Notes under the pieces: model-generated
What the model was told of the DNA's origin: nothing
What the model saw: the letters and a program-made list of their open reading frames with translations, nothing else
Databases searched by the model: none
Position numbers and translations under genes: made by a program
From: Candidatus Flexifilum affinis
Lineage (GTDB): Bacteria; Chloroflexota; Anaerolineae; Aggregatilineales; Phototrophicaceae
Assembly (NCBI GenBank): GCA_016713325.1
Contig: JADJPJ010000052.1
Location: 1-52,695 of the forward strand
Length of the DNA: 52,695 nucleotides
Direction of reading: 5' to 3'
Part shown: positions 16,743 through 26,191 of the stretch, piece by piece
Layout of the letters: each line of letters starts with the position of its first letter
How positions within the stretch are numbered: position 1 is the first letter of the stretch

Positions 16743-17120
16743 CTAGTCTCCGACAATCCCCTGGAGCTCTCTGACGAACGAGGTGGCATCGATCGGTTTG
16801 GCGAAATAGGCGTCAAAGCCGGCGCTGATCGCTTCTTCTGCCAGTTCCGGCGAATGGAAGGCGGTGATCGCCACACGTGGCACGCGGCTGAGGCGGTGAT
16901 CCGCTTTCAGTTGCTTGAGGACCCCCCAACCGTCGACGCCGGGCAGCGCGAGATCGACGATGATCAGCGTTGGAGACATTCGTTTCAGAATCTCCAGGGC
17001 CTCTTCTCCGGTGAGCGCGCCCACCGAGTTGATTCCGTAGTAGGTCAGCAGACCCTGCACCAGTTCCATGCTGTCCGCTTCGTCTTCAATGACCAGGACA
17101 TCCCAGTCGGCCAGCGTCAT
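16743..17120 (-). CDS. Stand-alone response regulator receiver
   Basis: This 125-residue single-domain receiver shows Glu12/Asp13, phosphoacceptor Asp56 (VDLALPGVDGWG), switch Thr86 and Lys108 (KPI). It has no output domain. Its start overlaps the stop of the upstream receiver by four bases (ATGA), so the two are translationally coupled and probably made in equal amounts. It is the middle of three receivers in this operon. In such chains single-domain receivers often carry phosphate between kinases or bind a downstream effector protein. No DNA-binding protein is encoded in the operon. Confidence 0.87.
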   Translation of the reverse strand: MTLADWDVLVIEDEADSMELVQGLLTYYGINSVGALTGEEALEILKRMSPTLIIVDLALPGVDGWGVLKQLKADHRLSRVPRVAITAFHSPELAEEAISAGFDAYFAKPIDATSFVRELQGIVGD

Positions 17121-17539
17121 ATCGCTTTATCCTCCACAACTTTGGTCTCAGGCACCACCAGGGCCGCTCGAATATCATCGAGCAGAGTATTAATGTTGAC
17201 GGGTTTCGTGATGTAGCCGTTGAACCCGGCTTCGATCGCGCGTTCCCGGTCGCCTACAATCGCGTGGGCAGAGAGCGCCATGATCGGCACCTCGGCGAAG
17301 GCCGGGTTCCGTTTGGCATTGGCGCGCATCTGCCAGCCATCCATGACGGGCATCGAGAGATCCGTCAGGATCAGGTTCGCCATAAACGCTTCGAGTGCTT
17401 CGAGCGCTTCCTGACCGTTCTGAGCGGTCTTGACCTGCGCACCCAGATATTCGAGGGTTTCCGCGACGACCTCGAGATTGTCCGGTTCGTCGTCGACCAC
17501 CAATACCTGCCATGAATTGATATCCTGCCAATCGATCAT
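17117..17539 (-). CDS. Stand-alone response regulator receiver
   Basis: This 140-residue receiver has Asp16/Asp17, phosphoacceptor Asp60 (LTDLSMPVMDGWQ), switch Ser90 and Lys112 (TKPVN). It is of the type often fused to, or encoded beside, hybrid kinases. A 20-residue charged tail follows the fold. It begins 11 bases after the stop of the membrane kinase, the most likely phosphate donor, and overlaps the next receiver by four bases. It has no DNA-binding domain. Confidence 0.87.
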   Translation of the reverse strand: MIDWQDINSWQVLVVDDEPDNLEVVAETLEYLGAQVKTAQNGQEALEALEAFMANLILTDLSMPVMDGWQMRANAKRNPAFAEVPIMALSAHAIVGDRERAIEAGFNGYITKPVNINTLLDDIRAALVVPETKVVEDKAI

Positions 17540-17550
17540 GATCAGCCTTT

Positions 17551-19084
17551 TCAGTTCACCAGAACCGGCCGGAGGGTCCCGGTAGAGACCTTCTGCGCGA
17601 CTGGCGTGACCAGGGGCAGCGTTACCGTGAAGGTGCTGCCGCTGCCGACTTCGCTTTTGACCGTGATTTTCCCACCCATCGTGCGGACCAGATTGCGCGT
17701 GATGGCCAGACCCAGGCCGCTGCCCTTGTAGGCGCGGGAGTAGCTGCCGTCGAGCTGGCGGAACTCCTCGAAAATGATATTGAGCGCGTGCGGCGGAATG
17801 CCGATGCCGGTATCGATGACCGAAAGTGTCCAGGTGTCGTCGGCCGGGTGTGCGGCAAGGCAGATCGACACCGAACCTTCCTTGGTGAACTTGATGGCAT
17901 TCGAGATCAGGTTGACAATGACCTGTTCAACACGCTTTTCGTCGCCAACGACCATGGGCGGCATCAAGGGATCGACCACCGCCTCGAATTTGAGGCCGCT
18001 GGCAGCAGCCAGACTTTCCATCTGGGCGGACATGCGCTGCACCAGCCCCTGTGGCGCATAGGGCTTCTCGATCATCTCGACACGGCCGGCTTCAATGCGG
18101 GTCAGGTCGAGCAGGTCGTTGATCAGATTGAGGAGCCGCGCCCCGTTGTCCTTGAGCCGGGTGAGCTTGTGCTGCTGCTTGTCGTTGAGCGGCCCGCTCA
18201 TGCCGGCGAGAAGCATGTCGCTGAAGCCGATGATGGCGTTGAGCGGGGTTCGCAGTTCGTGCGAGACGTTGGCCAGGAACTCGCCTTTGACGCGCGCCGC
18301 TTCCTTTGCTTTCGCCGTCGCAATACGGAGCGCTTCCGCCTGTTCAGTCAGCTCCGTCTCGCGCTTCTGAATCGCGTCCAGCATGCCGTTGAAAGCCTGG
18401 GCGAGCTGACCAATTTCGTTTCGTGACTCCAGATTGACGCGCGTGGTGAGATCGCCGCCGGTGATGCGCCTGGCAACGCCTGCGATTTCCTGAATTGGGC
18501 GGGTGAACGCTCGGCTGACGAGCAGCGCGATGCCCGCGCCGGCAACCACGGCCATCAGCGCCACCAGACGCCCCTGCTGGATCGCCTCGCGAAGCCGGGC
18601 ATCCAACTGTGCAGTCGAGACCTGAAGGCTGACCGCGCCGATGGACTGCCGGCCGACGAGCACGCTGGCCAATTTCCAGATACGCCGACTCCCAGCGCAC
18701 GATCGGAGCAGAGCTATCCGCCAGCTCCTGACCGAACGGATCCGCGTCGACGCTGAAGCTGAGACTCTGTTCCTGTGCGCTGTCGGCGACAACACGACCG
18801 TCAGCATCGTAAATGCGGGCTTCGATACCGGCCTGGGTGGCGCCCAGCGATTCCATGGCGGTGGTCAGCGAATCGGTGTCGAGCGTGTAGAGGGCGTTTG
18901 CCTGCGTCGCCGACAGAGTCGTCAGTAGGATCTCGGCCTGATCCAGCAGCTCTCGACGCGCATTCTCCTGCTCACGAAAAACGTTGACCCACGTCACCAA
19001 CATCACCGCGACGGCGACCACGACGGCAATCGTCAGCGTGAGTTGGACAGTAAACGGCCAGTTCTTCCAAAAAGTGATCTTCAT
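17551..19084 (-). CDS. Membrane histidine kinase (HAMP-HisKA-HATPase), frame break near 18673
   Basis: This sensor kinase of about 510 residues is split by one frame change. The first part encodes an N-terminal membrane helix (FTVQLTLTIAVVVAVAVML) and an extracytoplasmic sensor of about 120 residues. The second part carries membrane helix two (LVALMAVVAGAGIALLV), a HAMP domain, the H-box NVSHELRTPLNAI, and HATPase boxes NLISNAIKFT, DTGIGIPP and GSGLGLAI. Removing one A of an AAA in the coding strand (TTT at 18673-18675) restores a continuous protein through YLELASVLVGRQSIG. Both halves are otherwise intact, so sequencing error is likelier than loss of function. It lies 11 bases after the binding-protein gene, whose product may present a ligand to the sensor, and 11 bases before the first receiver. 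Confidence 0.82.
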
Positions 19085-19095
19085 CCGCGGCTCCC

Positions 19096-20034
19096 CTAGT
19101 CCTGTACCAGGTCGAACAGGTTCTGCAACTTGTCGAGCGCTGCTTCCGGCCCCTCGGGGAACTGGTCGAACCGCGCGGTCTCGATCCCTTCGAGAATAGC
19201 CTGTCCGGCTTCGTCTTCATCCAGGTTGGCCAGCAGCTCCATGATGGCCTCCTGCAGCGCACGGTCCATACCCGGACGCAGGATCACGACATGGCGCGGG
19301 ACATCGATCGTCTCGGCCAGGATCACCATGCGCTGGCGAGCCCCCTCCGGGATTTCGGCATAGATGTTGTTGTCGACCACGCCGGCGGCCACCCGGCCGC
19401 TGATGACCCACTGAATGGTGGTCTCGTCCGATTCCGTGAAGATGTAGCCGATTTCGTCGTCGGCCACGTTGGCGTTCGGTTCCGCGGCTTCCACAGGGGT
19501 CAGCCCTGCTTCGAGGAGATAGGCTTTGGGCAGCATGTAACCAGAAGTAGACTGCGGACTATCGAAAGCGACCACCTGCCCCTGAAGATCCTCGATCGAG
19601 GTCAGATCGCTCGTTTGCATCGCGAAAAAGACCGAATGGTAGGCCTCCACGCCATCTTTCCAACGGCGCAGCACCGGCACGGCGCCCGCCTCCTGGCGCA
19701 TCACCATGGCCGGGTAGGGGCTGTCGAAAAGGACGTCGACCTCATGGTCGGCCAGCCACGTGATCATGGTCTCCATATTGGGCGCGACCATGACGTCTCC
19801 GGCATCAATGCCAAAGTCGGCCAGGCCCACCGCCAGATAATCGGCCAGGGGCTGGAGCAGCTCGATGACCTCGACCGCATTGTCATCAATGTCGGAGAGG
19901 ATGATGGTCGTTCGCTGACCGGCGCCGTCATCCTGTGCATGGATGGCTGCCGACAAGGAGAAGAGCAAGGAGAAGAGCAAGAGGGAAATCAGAGAGACCA
20001 GCAGGATCTTTCTGGGCAGACTAGCAGGGTTCAT
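19096..20034 (-). CDS. PhnD-like periplasmic phosphate/phosphonate-type binding protein
   Basis: This 312-residue secreted substrate-binding protein is of the PhnD/TransferrinB-like family that binds phosphonate, phosphite or phosphate. A long signal segment (LLVSLISLLLFSLLFSLSAA) precedes a type-2 periplasmic-binding fold with the typical segments VDVLFDSPYPAMVM and FDSPQSTSGYMLP, the latter a ligand-binding Ser/Thr turn. The ATG at 20034 follows GAGGAGAA; an upstream in-frame start at 20103 lacks one. No ABC permease or ATPase gene is nearby. Instead it heads an operon with a membrane histidine kinase 11 bases downstream, so it may work as the ligand-binding part of the sensor. The exact ligand cannot be read from sequence. 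Confidence 0.85.
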   Translation of the reverse strand: MNPASLPRKILLVSLISLLLFSLLFSLSAAIHAQDDGAGQRTTIILSDIDDNAVEVIELLQPLADYLAVGLADFGIDAGDVMVAPNMETMITWLADHEVDVLFDSPYPAMVMRQEAGAVPVLRRWKDGVEAYHSVFFAMQTSDLTSIEDLQGQVVAFDSPQSTSGYMLPKAYLLEAGLTPVEAAEPNANVADDEIGYIFTESDETTIQWVISGRVAAGVVDNNIYAEIPEGARQRMVILAETIDVPRHVVILRPGMDRALQEAIMELLANLDEDEAGQAILEGIETARFDQFPEGPEAALDKLQNLFDLVQD

Positions 20035-20194
20035 CAGTATGTTCTCCTCGATGTGTGCTGCTGCGGTGAAGCGGTTTCCTATCATTGGTCGTGACACAAG
20101 CACTTCGTTTTACGAACCTGTGACATCCTTAGGCATGTCATTAATACTCGTGCATTCAAGTCCAAAATTGTTTCATTGATACCATATCAGTTAT

Positions 20195-20223
20195 TTGACA
20201 CGTTTTGAAGCCGCTAGTATGAA
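20195..20223 (+). promoter_or_regulatory. Promoter-like sequence with no known gene downstream
   Basis: TTGACA (20195-20200), a 17-base spacer and TATGAA (20218-20223) read on the plus strand, but the next plus-strand gene is 6 kb away. It may drive a short RNA or be chance in an AT-rich region. Confidence 0.3.
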
Positions 20224-20344
20224 AATTGCGTGAAATCTCGACAGAAGATGTTCGGGCCAGGTTAGAAGTCGATTTGCGGATGGATAGAGGACATCGGCAC
20301 GGTTGCAGCCGCAGTCTCACAGTGGAAGGGCAGAGTCGTATACA

Positions 20345-20363
20345 GCGCCAGTCCGTCTGGCGC
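20345..20363. terminator. Hairpin after the YVTN/cytochrome gene
   Basis: GCGCCAG (20345-20351), a 5-base loop and CTGGCGC (20357-20363) form a 7-bp stem without a T tract on either strand. It lies just past the end of the minus-strand gene and could help termination or 3' end stability. Confidence 0.35.
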
Positions 20364-20391
20364 GGGAATACTTGAGTGGTGAGCGGCGGGA

Positions 20392-22284
20392 CTACGACTC
20401 GATGGAGAAGGCCAGGAGGTAGGTGACCAGCGCGTCGATGTCTTCCGGCGGGAGGACGTAGATCAACTGGTGCGCGCCGGCCAGCTCGAAGACCTGCCGC
20501 AGCGTCGTCGCCGACCCATCATGGTAGTAGGGGGCGCTCAACCAGAGCCAGCGCAGCGACGGCGTGTCGAACAGCGCGCCGGTGCCGACATCGTGCCCTT
20601 GAAGATCAGTGCCGGCGGGGCCGACATGACAGGAGGCGCAGTCCAATTCGGCAAAGACCTCGCGGCCGCGGGCGAATGCTTCCTGTGGCGCTGCCGGAGA
20701 CGCCGAAGGGGGCTGCAAACTGCGCAGGTAGTTGGTCAGCAGATCGAGATCGGGCGACTGCCCGGCCATTGGCTGACCCAGCAGTTCCGGAAGCGCGAGG
20801 GTTTCGGCCAGGCCCGCGCCGGCTTGCAGCCAGCGAATCTTGTGCTCGACATCGGCCAGTTCATCCCACGATCCCGTCCAGGTGTACGGCACCGTCTCGG
20901 GAAGCTGGTAGAGCAGCGGAGTGTTGCGCGGTCCGCCGGGGAAGCCCATCCAGACATTGCCGTCGGACATGCCGTCGAAGTGGCAGGTGGCACAGCTCAG
21001 CCAGCCGTCGGCGGCCAGGCGGGGGTCGCCTGCGCTGTGGAACAACTGCGCGCCGAGGAGGACCTCCAGCGACTGCTGCAAGTCGATGATCGGCAGGACC
21101 TGAGTGGGCTGGAAAGAGCGCGTGTCGACCGTGGTGACGGTGCCATCCAGCGCGTTGTGGACGTAGAGCAGCGTGTTGTCGCGGCTGAGCAGCAGGCCGC
21201 GGGGGTTGGCACCCACCTGAACATGCGCGCGCGCCTGGCCGGTGTTCAGGTCGATGACGGTGACACTGTCGCTGCCGGCGTTGGCGACGTACAACCGGCG
21301 GCCGAAGCGGTCCAGGGCCGTCGCAAAGGGCATATTCACCGGTTGGTCGGCGGTATCAAGGGCGATGCGCGAGCGCCGGCTGAGGGTCAGATCGGACAGC
21401 GTGACGACGTTGACGATCGGCAGCGCGGTGGTGTCGAAGGTGAGCGACGGATTGCCGTCATTCAGGCGCGTCTGCGGCAGGTAGGCGATGCCGCGGGTGA
21501 TATCGATCTCGATGGACTGGAAGAGGGCCGTGCCGGCGCCGGTGGAGACGGTCTCGAAGGTGCGAGCGCGCGGCAGATAGACCAGGCTGACGTCGCCGCT
21601 CCAGAAGTGGGTGACGTAGAGGAAGTCGCCCCACAGCGCCAGACCGGCCGGCGCGTCCGGCACGTCGATCAGGGTGCGCACGGCGCCGGCCACCAGATCG
21701 ACGACCGCGATCTGGTCGCTGCCCATAAGCGACACATAGGCGATTTCATTCGACGCGGCGACCACTCCATAGGCCCAGGCGCCGCCCAGCGGGATGGTGA
21801 CGACGACGACGTGCTGGTTGATGTCGATGACCGACAGGCTGCTGTCAAGCCGGTTGGTGATGAGGGCGCGGGTATTGTCCGGGGTGATGGCCGCGCCGCG
21901 CGGATCGCGCCCGACGGGAATTTCGGCGACGACCTGATCGAAGGCGGGAATGAAGATGGTCGCCGAATTGTTGATCATGTTCGCCGAGACGAACGTCCGC
22001 CCGTCGCCGGCCATGGCGATGGTGCTGCTGCCGGACACCCGATTGATGCGCGAATCCGGCAGCGCGTACAGGGGCAGCGGCGTCGGCGTGGCAGCGGTCT
22101 GTGCCTGCGTTGCCGTCGGCGCCGGGATGGCGGCCAGCATCAGCCCGAACAGCATGACGAGCAGCCCGATCAACACGCCGGCGCGGGGCATGCGTCTCGA
22201 CGTTGAAGGTCGGGACGACGCGGGTGCCTGCTCCGCCGGTGGGCGCTCCGCGGGGTGTCTCGATGCTGAAGGTCGGGTGGTCAT
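20392..22284 (-). CDS. YVTN-type beta-propeller fused to cytochrome c domains
   Basis: This 630-residue exported protein has a cytosolic N-terminus rich in Arg, Pro and Ser followed by a signal-anchor-like helix (VLIGLLVMLFGLMLAAI). A YVTN/NHL-type beta-propeller spans about residues 70-400 (repeats such as NNSATIFIPAFDQVVAEIPV and VTVIDLNTGQARAHVQVGA). The last third has two haem c motifs, CATCH near residue 430 and CASCH near 548, in a layout like the di-haem peroxidase/MauG-type proteins often found with YVTN propellers. Haem is attached outside the membrane, so an electron-transfer or peroxidase role at the cell surface is likely. Its ATG overlaps the stop of the upstream 1239-residue gene by four bases, so the two are coupled. 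The exact reaction is unknown. Confidence 0.85.
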   Translation of the reverse strand: MTTRPSASRHPAERPPAEQAPASSRPSTSRRMPRAGVLIGLLVMLFGLMLAAIPAPTATQAQTAATPTPLPLYALPDSRINRVSGSSTIAMAGDGRTFVSANMINNSATIFIPAFDQVVAEIPVGRDPRGAAITPDNTRALITNRLDSSLSVIDINQHVVVVTIPLGGAWAYGVVAASNEIAYVSLMGSDQIAVVDLVAGAVRTLIDVPDAPAGLALWGDFLYVTHFWSGDVSLVYLPRARTFETVSTGAGTALFQSIEIDITRGIAYLPQTRLNDGNPSLTFDTTALPIVNVVTLSDLTLSRRSRIALDTADQPVNMPFATALDRFGRRLYVANAGSDSVTVIDLNTGQARAHVQVGANPRGLLLSRDNTLLYVHNALDGTVTTVDTRSFQPTQVLPIIDLQQSLEVLLGAQLFHSAGDPRLAADGWLSCATCHFDGMSDGNVWMGFPGGPRNTPLLYQLPETVPYTWTGSWDELADVEHKIRWLQAGAGLAETLALPELLGQPMAGQSPDLDLLTNYLRSLQPPSASPAAPQEAFARGREVFAELDCASCHVGPAGTDLQGHDVGTGALFDTPSLRWLWLSAPYYHDGSATTLRQVFELAGAHQLIYVLPPEDIDALVTYLLAFSIES

Positions 22285-25200
22285 CGATAGGTCACCAGAC
22301 GGTCATGCAGCAGGGTAAAGGTGCGCGTGCGCAGGATCAGCTCGCCATTTTCGTTGCGGCCACTGGCGACGAAGGTCAGGGTGCGCACGTCCGACACCCA
22401 GTTGCCGCCGGTGCGCGTCTCCGTCTCCAGAATCGAGATGTCGCGGCCCAGCGCCGGCGCGGCGTACTGGTAACTGAAGCTGCGGCCATTGACCCGCAGC
22501 GCCTCCGACTGGAGCACGTAGCCGGGCGTGGTCATGGTGAAGGTGGCCTTGATGTCGGTCCAGCCCTCCGGCAGCGTGAAGTTGAAATTGTAGGGTAGAC
22601 CGATGGCGATGACGGAGTCGGTCAGCGCGCTGTTCCAGGGGAGCGGCTCGGAGTTGGGCGGCAGGACGTAGAAGTCGAAGCGGCCGTCGGTCAGACCGGC
22701 GATGCCCCCGCGCAGACCCGGCTGAGCGATCATCCCTACCGAGGTACGCCCCTCGTAGATCAGGTCGACCTGGGCCGACCAGACGCCCGGCTCGTTGGCG
22801 ATCTGCTGATCGGCCGGGTGATAGAAATAACCGAAGGGGCTGGCTTGCGATTCGATGGTGAACGTCTGGCCAGAAGGCCGGGTGTAGGTCACGCGCACGA
22901 CCATGGGCAAAGTCGGCACAACCTGGCCGGTGAAGCCGAAGGCATCGCCGGCATCGAGCACGTCGCCGGGCTGCAAGCCCGTCGGGACGATGACCGCGTC
23001 GTACTCGATGTCCCTGTAGATCAGCAGGGCGCCGCCATCTCCCCCGCCATCACGTCCACGGCCGGGCGGGTAGATGCGCTCGCCCGGGTCGCTGTCCGGA
23101 TCGATGACGACGGCCGCGGAAGCGTAGCCTGCTGCCGCCGGTTCGCCGCCGGGCGTGCGCACGATCACGCCGCCGAAGAGGAGGATCAGGTCGTCGGGCA
23201 GCACACCGTCGATGCCCGCGCCGATCTGACGGTTGAGCGGATCGTCGTTGTGCCAGTCGGTCTCCAGCGTGCCCAGTGGTTCGCGCCCCGAGACGCTGAT
23301 GAACTGCCGCACAGTGGCATTGGGACGTACGGCGCTGATATAGGCGTAGCTGGTGTCCGGCACGATCGGCATCTCCTGCCGCGCGATCTGCTGCTCCACC
23401 TGCGCCGGGTCGCCCAGGTCGCCGACGCTGGCCAGGCCGCGGAGCGCGGCGGTGTAGCTGCCATCGTGGTCGAACAGGGTCAGTCCAGGGCGCATGTCGC
23501 CGTCCACCCCATCGGGCAACCAGGCCACATCGCCGCTGTTGTAGGGGAATGGAAGCAGCAGTTCGTCCGCATCCAGTTCGTTGGCCTCGGCGTAGCGCGC
23601 CAGATCGAACCAGGCGGGTTCATAGCCGGCCGCCGTACCGTCGGTCACGACCAACGCCCCGCGCTGGCCCCTGGCCTGAAGCGCGGAGACGCGCGGGGCC
23701 ACTACCCCGGCGCTGCGCAGACTGCCCGCCCACAGGCTGCCATCCGCCGCCCGGTAGCGCGCCTCGTAGTCAATCACGTATTCTCCGGGCTGCTCGAAGG
23801 TCATCGGCGCTTCGCGCGGGAAGAAATGACCGGACCGATTGGACCTGCCCGTCAGCCTCTGCTCTACAACCGGCGAACCATCCAGCGGATAGAAGCGAAT
23901 GGTCACGCTCACGTCGGCAGGGAAGGCCGGCGCCACGCGCAGACCGGCATTGACGGCATCGCCCACGGTGAAGGGCGTGCCCGGCAGTGCTCCCGGCGTC
24001 ATGTCGAACTGCTCCGCGACCAGGACGCTGTATTCGCCGCCGCCGGTGTAGGTGTTGCCCCACACGTCCTGCAATGAGGCGTTCAGGGTGATGCGATACT
24101 CGCCGTATTCGTCGAAGGTGTACTCGGTGAAGCGCGGCTCCAGCGTCGTCAGGCGGAACATATCGACGGGCGACGCTTCGCCGAAGAGCGCGGTCTCGTC
24201 AACCTGTGGCGTGGAGAGACGGTTCTGCTGGAAGGGCGCTGTGCCCAGGTTATCGACGCGCCCGGAGGGATGGCGGACACTGCCGGTCCACCCGCCGCCG
24301 GGAAGCGCAAAGGGGATGAGCGGCGTACTGTTCTGATCGACGCTGTTGGGCATCAGGTTAGGCAGGTAGGGTTCGAGCGCATAGCTGATGGCCTGGCGCG
24401 GCACCGTATTGGTGTAGGGCGGCAGGATGAGCGTGGCGCTGTTGGTGCGCACCCGGTTGGAGAGCGCCGCCTCCTCGCCGATCGGCAATACGCCCCGGCT
24501 GCCATCGCTGGCATCGTCGACGAAGAGCGCCATAGGCAGACGCGCCTGATCGATGCCGCCGACACTGAGGACGACAGGCAGACGCGTCAGCAGGACGGCG
24601 TCGGGCTGATCCCAGCGCTGCTCGCCTTCGAACGAGAGGATGCGACCGTGCAGAACGGGGACATACAGGCCGGCGGGCAGGCCGCGCGGAATGGCCGCGC
24701 TGAAATCGAGCGGGAACAGGGTGACCTCTTCGCGGCGCACAATGTCGCTGGCCAGCGCCTCGGACGTGTCGAAGGCGATCAGCGTCGACTGCCCATCGAT
24801 GGGTAGGCCGCTCGGCGTCAGGCGGTGCGACCATCCGTTGTTGGTGGAGGCCGTGCTGATGGCGGTGGCGATGGCTTCGTTCGACGCGACGACTGGATCA
24901 TCCCGAAGCTGCGCGATCGGCAGCAGCAGCAGTTCGGTGAGGATCCGGGCGTCGGCCGGCGGATCGACCCCGGCCAGGGTCACGTCGATCTCCGTTTTCC
25001 AGATCTCCCCTGCCTCGATGGCTGCGCTGCTCATGCGGCCGTGCGCCAGCCAGGCGGCCGGCTCATCGCCTTCGTCGAGTACCGGCGTGCCGCCAACGGC
25101 GAACGAGGGATCGCCGGCGGACAGGGCCGATTCGGCGCGGACAATGCCATCCTGCTCGGCGATGGGATTCAGCAACTGACCGACGGCATCGACGGTTGTG

Positions 25201-26000
25201 AGCGTACCCGTCTCGTCCAGCCAGCGTACGTCGTTCAATGTCACCACGTCAGCGCGCTCGGTGAAGTGCAGGGGGATACGCATCTCCAGCGCACCCTGCA
25301 TCACCGACGCGATCGGCGTCACGCCCAGATCGCGCTGATTGGGGCTGATCTGCCTGACGGCGGCCGTGGCATCGAGACTCGGATTGAAACGGAGGGAATA
25401 GACGAAGGTGTCGATGGTCAGCGCGATCTCGATATTCGCCGTCGCGCGCAGCGCTTCCATGTCTTCGATGGCTAGATACAGCGACTCGCTGTTGCGCAGC
25501 GCCAGAATCCGCCCGCCATCGACCTCCACCTGCACCGCGTCGGTGTAGAGCGCCCAATCGTCGAGTTTGCCATCCAGCGCGATACGGGTGATGGCCTCCG
25601 GCGTTGGGTCGAGGTCGGCTGCGGCGGGATAGAGAATCGCGCCAGGGCCGCCGGGAATCGATCCGGGGTGGTCGCGCAGGTCGCGTGGTGTGTCCAATCC
25701 GGACGGGCTGATCCAGAACGGGGTGTCGAGCGTGCCGGCGATCTGCGCCGTAAAAATGCCGGTGATCCCTGCCCGGGTATAGGCAGTCTCGCCGGTGTAG
25801 AGATTGCGAATGGTGATGTAGGCGTTGGGGAAGACCGCGCCGGATGATCCGGTGATCGTCACCAGCCCGAAGCGGTCGGGCGGCAGGACCTCGATACGGG
25901 ACAGCACCGGCGGATCGCCCACCTGTGCGGGGGGAGTCTGCGCGGAGACCTGGACGGCAAAGGCGCACAACATCAGGAGGACGATCAGCATACGGGACAA
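22281..26000 (-). CDS. Large secreted multi-domain protein, function unknown
   Basis: This 1239-residue protein has a signal peptide (MLIVLLMLCAFAVQVSAQ). The first 110 residues look like an Ig-like/Cna-B type domain with a TGxxGxF-style turn. Residues about 135-270 resemble a CBM9/DOMON-type beta sandwich (LDGKLDDWALYTDAVQVEV). The rest is a string of beta domains, probably Ig-like (phrases such as FEQPGEYVIDYEARY and FDEYGEYRITLNA), with no catalytic motif that I recognise. The TTG start at 26000 is favoured by GGAG eight bases upstream and by a near-consensus promoter; an ATG three codons later is possible. It is translationally coupled to the downstream YVTN/cytochrome gene. DOMON-like and cytochrome domains occur together in extracellular electron transfer, which hints at a haem- or sugar-binding role, but this is speculative. 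Confidence 0.78.
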   Translation of the reverse strand: MSRMLIVLLMLCAFAVQVSAQTPPAQVGDPPVLSRIEVLPPDRFGLVTITGSSGAVFPNAYITIRNLYTGETAYTRAGITGIFTAQIAGTLDTPFWISPSGLDTPRDLRDHPGSIPGGPGAILYPAAADLDPTPEAITRIALDGKLDDWALYTDAVQVEVDGGRILALRNSESLYLAIEDMEALRATANIEIALTIDTFVYSLRFNPSLDATAAVRQISPNQRDLGVTPIASVMQGALEMRIPLHFTERADVVTLNDVRWLDETGTLTTVDAVGQLLNPIAEQDGIVRAESALSAGDPSFAVGGTPVLDEGDEPAAWLAHGRMSSAAIEAGEIWKTEIDVTLAGVDPPADARILTELLLLPIAQLRDDPVVASNEAIATAISTASTNNGWSHRLTPSGLPIDGQSTLIAFDTSEALASDIVRREEVTLFPLDFSAAIPRGLPAGLYVPVLHGRILSFEGEQRWDQPDAVLLTRLPVVLSVGGIDQARLPMALFVDDASDGSRGVLPIGEEAALSNRVRTNSATLILPPYTNTVPRQAISYALEPYLPNLMPNSVDQNSTPLIPFALPGGGWTGSVRHPSGRVDNLGTAPFQQNRLSTPQVDETALFGEASPVDMFRLTTLEPRFTEYTFDEYGEYRITLNASLQDVWGNTYTGGGEYSVLVAEQFDMTPGALPGTPFTVGDAVNAGLRVAPAFPADVSVTIRFYPLDGSPVVEQRLTGRSNRSGHFFPREAPMTFEQPGEYVIDYEARYRAADGSLWAGSLRSAGVVAPRVSALQARGQRGALVVTDGTAAGYEPAWFDLARYAEANELDADELLLPFPYNSGDVAWLPDGVDGDMRPGLTLFDHDGSYTAALRGLASVGDLGDPAQVEQQIARQEMPIVPDTSYAYISAVRPNATVRQFISVSGREPLGTLETDWHNDDPLNRQIGAGIDGVLPDDLILLFGGVIVRTPGGEPAAAGYASAAVVIDPDSDPGERIYPPGRGRDGGGDGGALLIYRDIEYDAVIVPTGLQPGDVLDAGDAFGFTGQVVPTLPMVVRVTYTRPSGQTFTIESQASPFGYFYHPADQQIANEPGVWSAQVDLIYEGRTSVGMIAQPGLRGGIAGLTDGRFDFYVLPPNSEPLPWNSALTDSVIAIGLPYNFNFTLPEGWTDIKATFTMTTPGYVLQSEALRVNGRSFSYQYAAPALGRDISILETETRTGGNWVSDVRTLTFVASGRNENGELILRTRTFTLLHDRLVTYR

Positions 26001-26030
26001 AGGCTTGGCTCCGTAGGTGCGACAGGATGG

Positions 26031-26059
26031 AGTATAGAGAAGACGGGAGGAACTGTCAA
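26031..26059 (-). promoter_or_regulatory. Near-consensus sigma-70 promoter of the cytochrome operon
   Basis: On the minus strand, TTGACA (26059-26054), a 17-base spacer and TATACT (26036-26031) match the bacterial consensus at 11 of 12 positions. The predicted start is near 26024, about 24 bases before the TTG start codon at 26000. It is the best promoter in the window. Confidence 0.8.
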
Positions 26060-26191
26060 TTTTCCCGTGGAGTATCCAGACAAGCGCGTCAGAGATCTGG
26101 ATGCGACTTCTGTCGCCCTTCTGTCACTGAGTTGTCACGGTGGTTCTCTATACTGCTCAATAGGTGTTCAGGACAATTCAGGAGAATCCCA

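Larger units (their letters stand above)
20035..20391. other. AT-rich intergenic region upstream of the signalling operon
   Basis: This gap of about 357 bases holds no gene. The part nearest the operon, to about 20230, is AT-rich and must carry the minus-strand promoter, which I could not place with confidence. It also contains a promoter-like sequence pointing the other way (20195-20223) and a hairpin at 20345-20363. Confidence 0.5.

Noticed and set aside
20470..22206. Open frame of 578 codons on the plus strand
   Set aside because: It is opposite the YVTN/cytochrome gene with its haem motifs and has no recognisable domain.
22818..24077. Open frame of 419 codons on the plus strand
   Set aside because: It is opposite the 1239-residue secreted protein gene, which has a signal peptide, promoter and coupling.
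26132..26154. TTGTCA and TATACT as a promoter of the small secreted gene
   Set aside because: The spacer is only 11 bases, too short for sigma-70 recognition.
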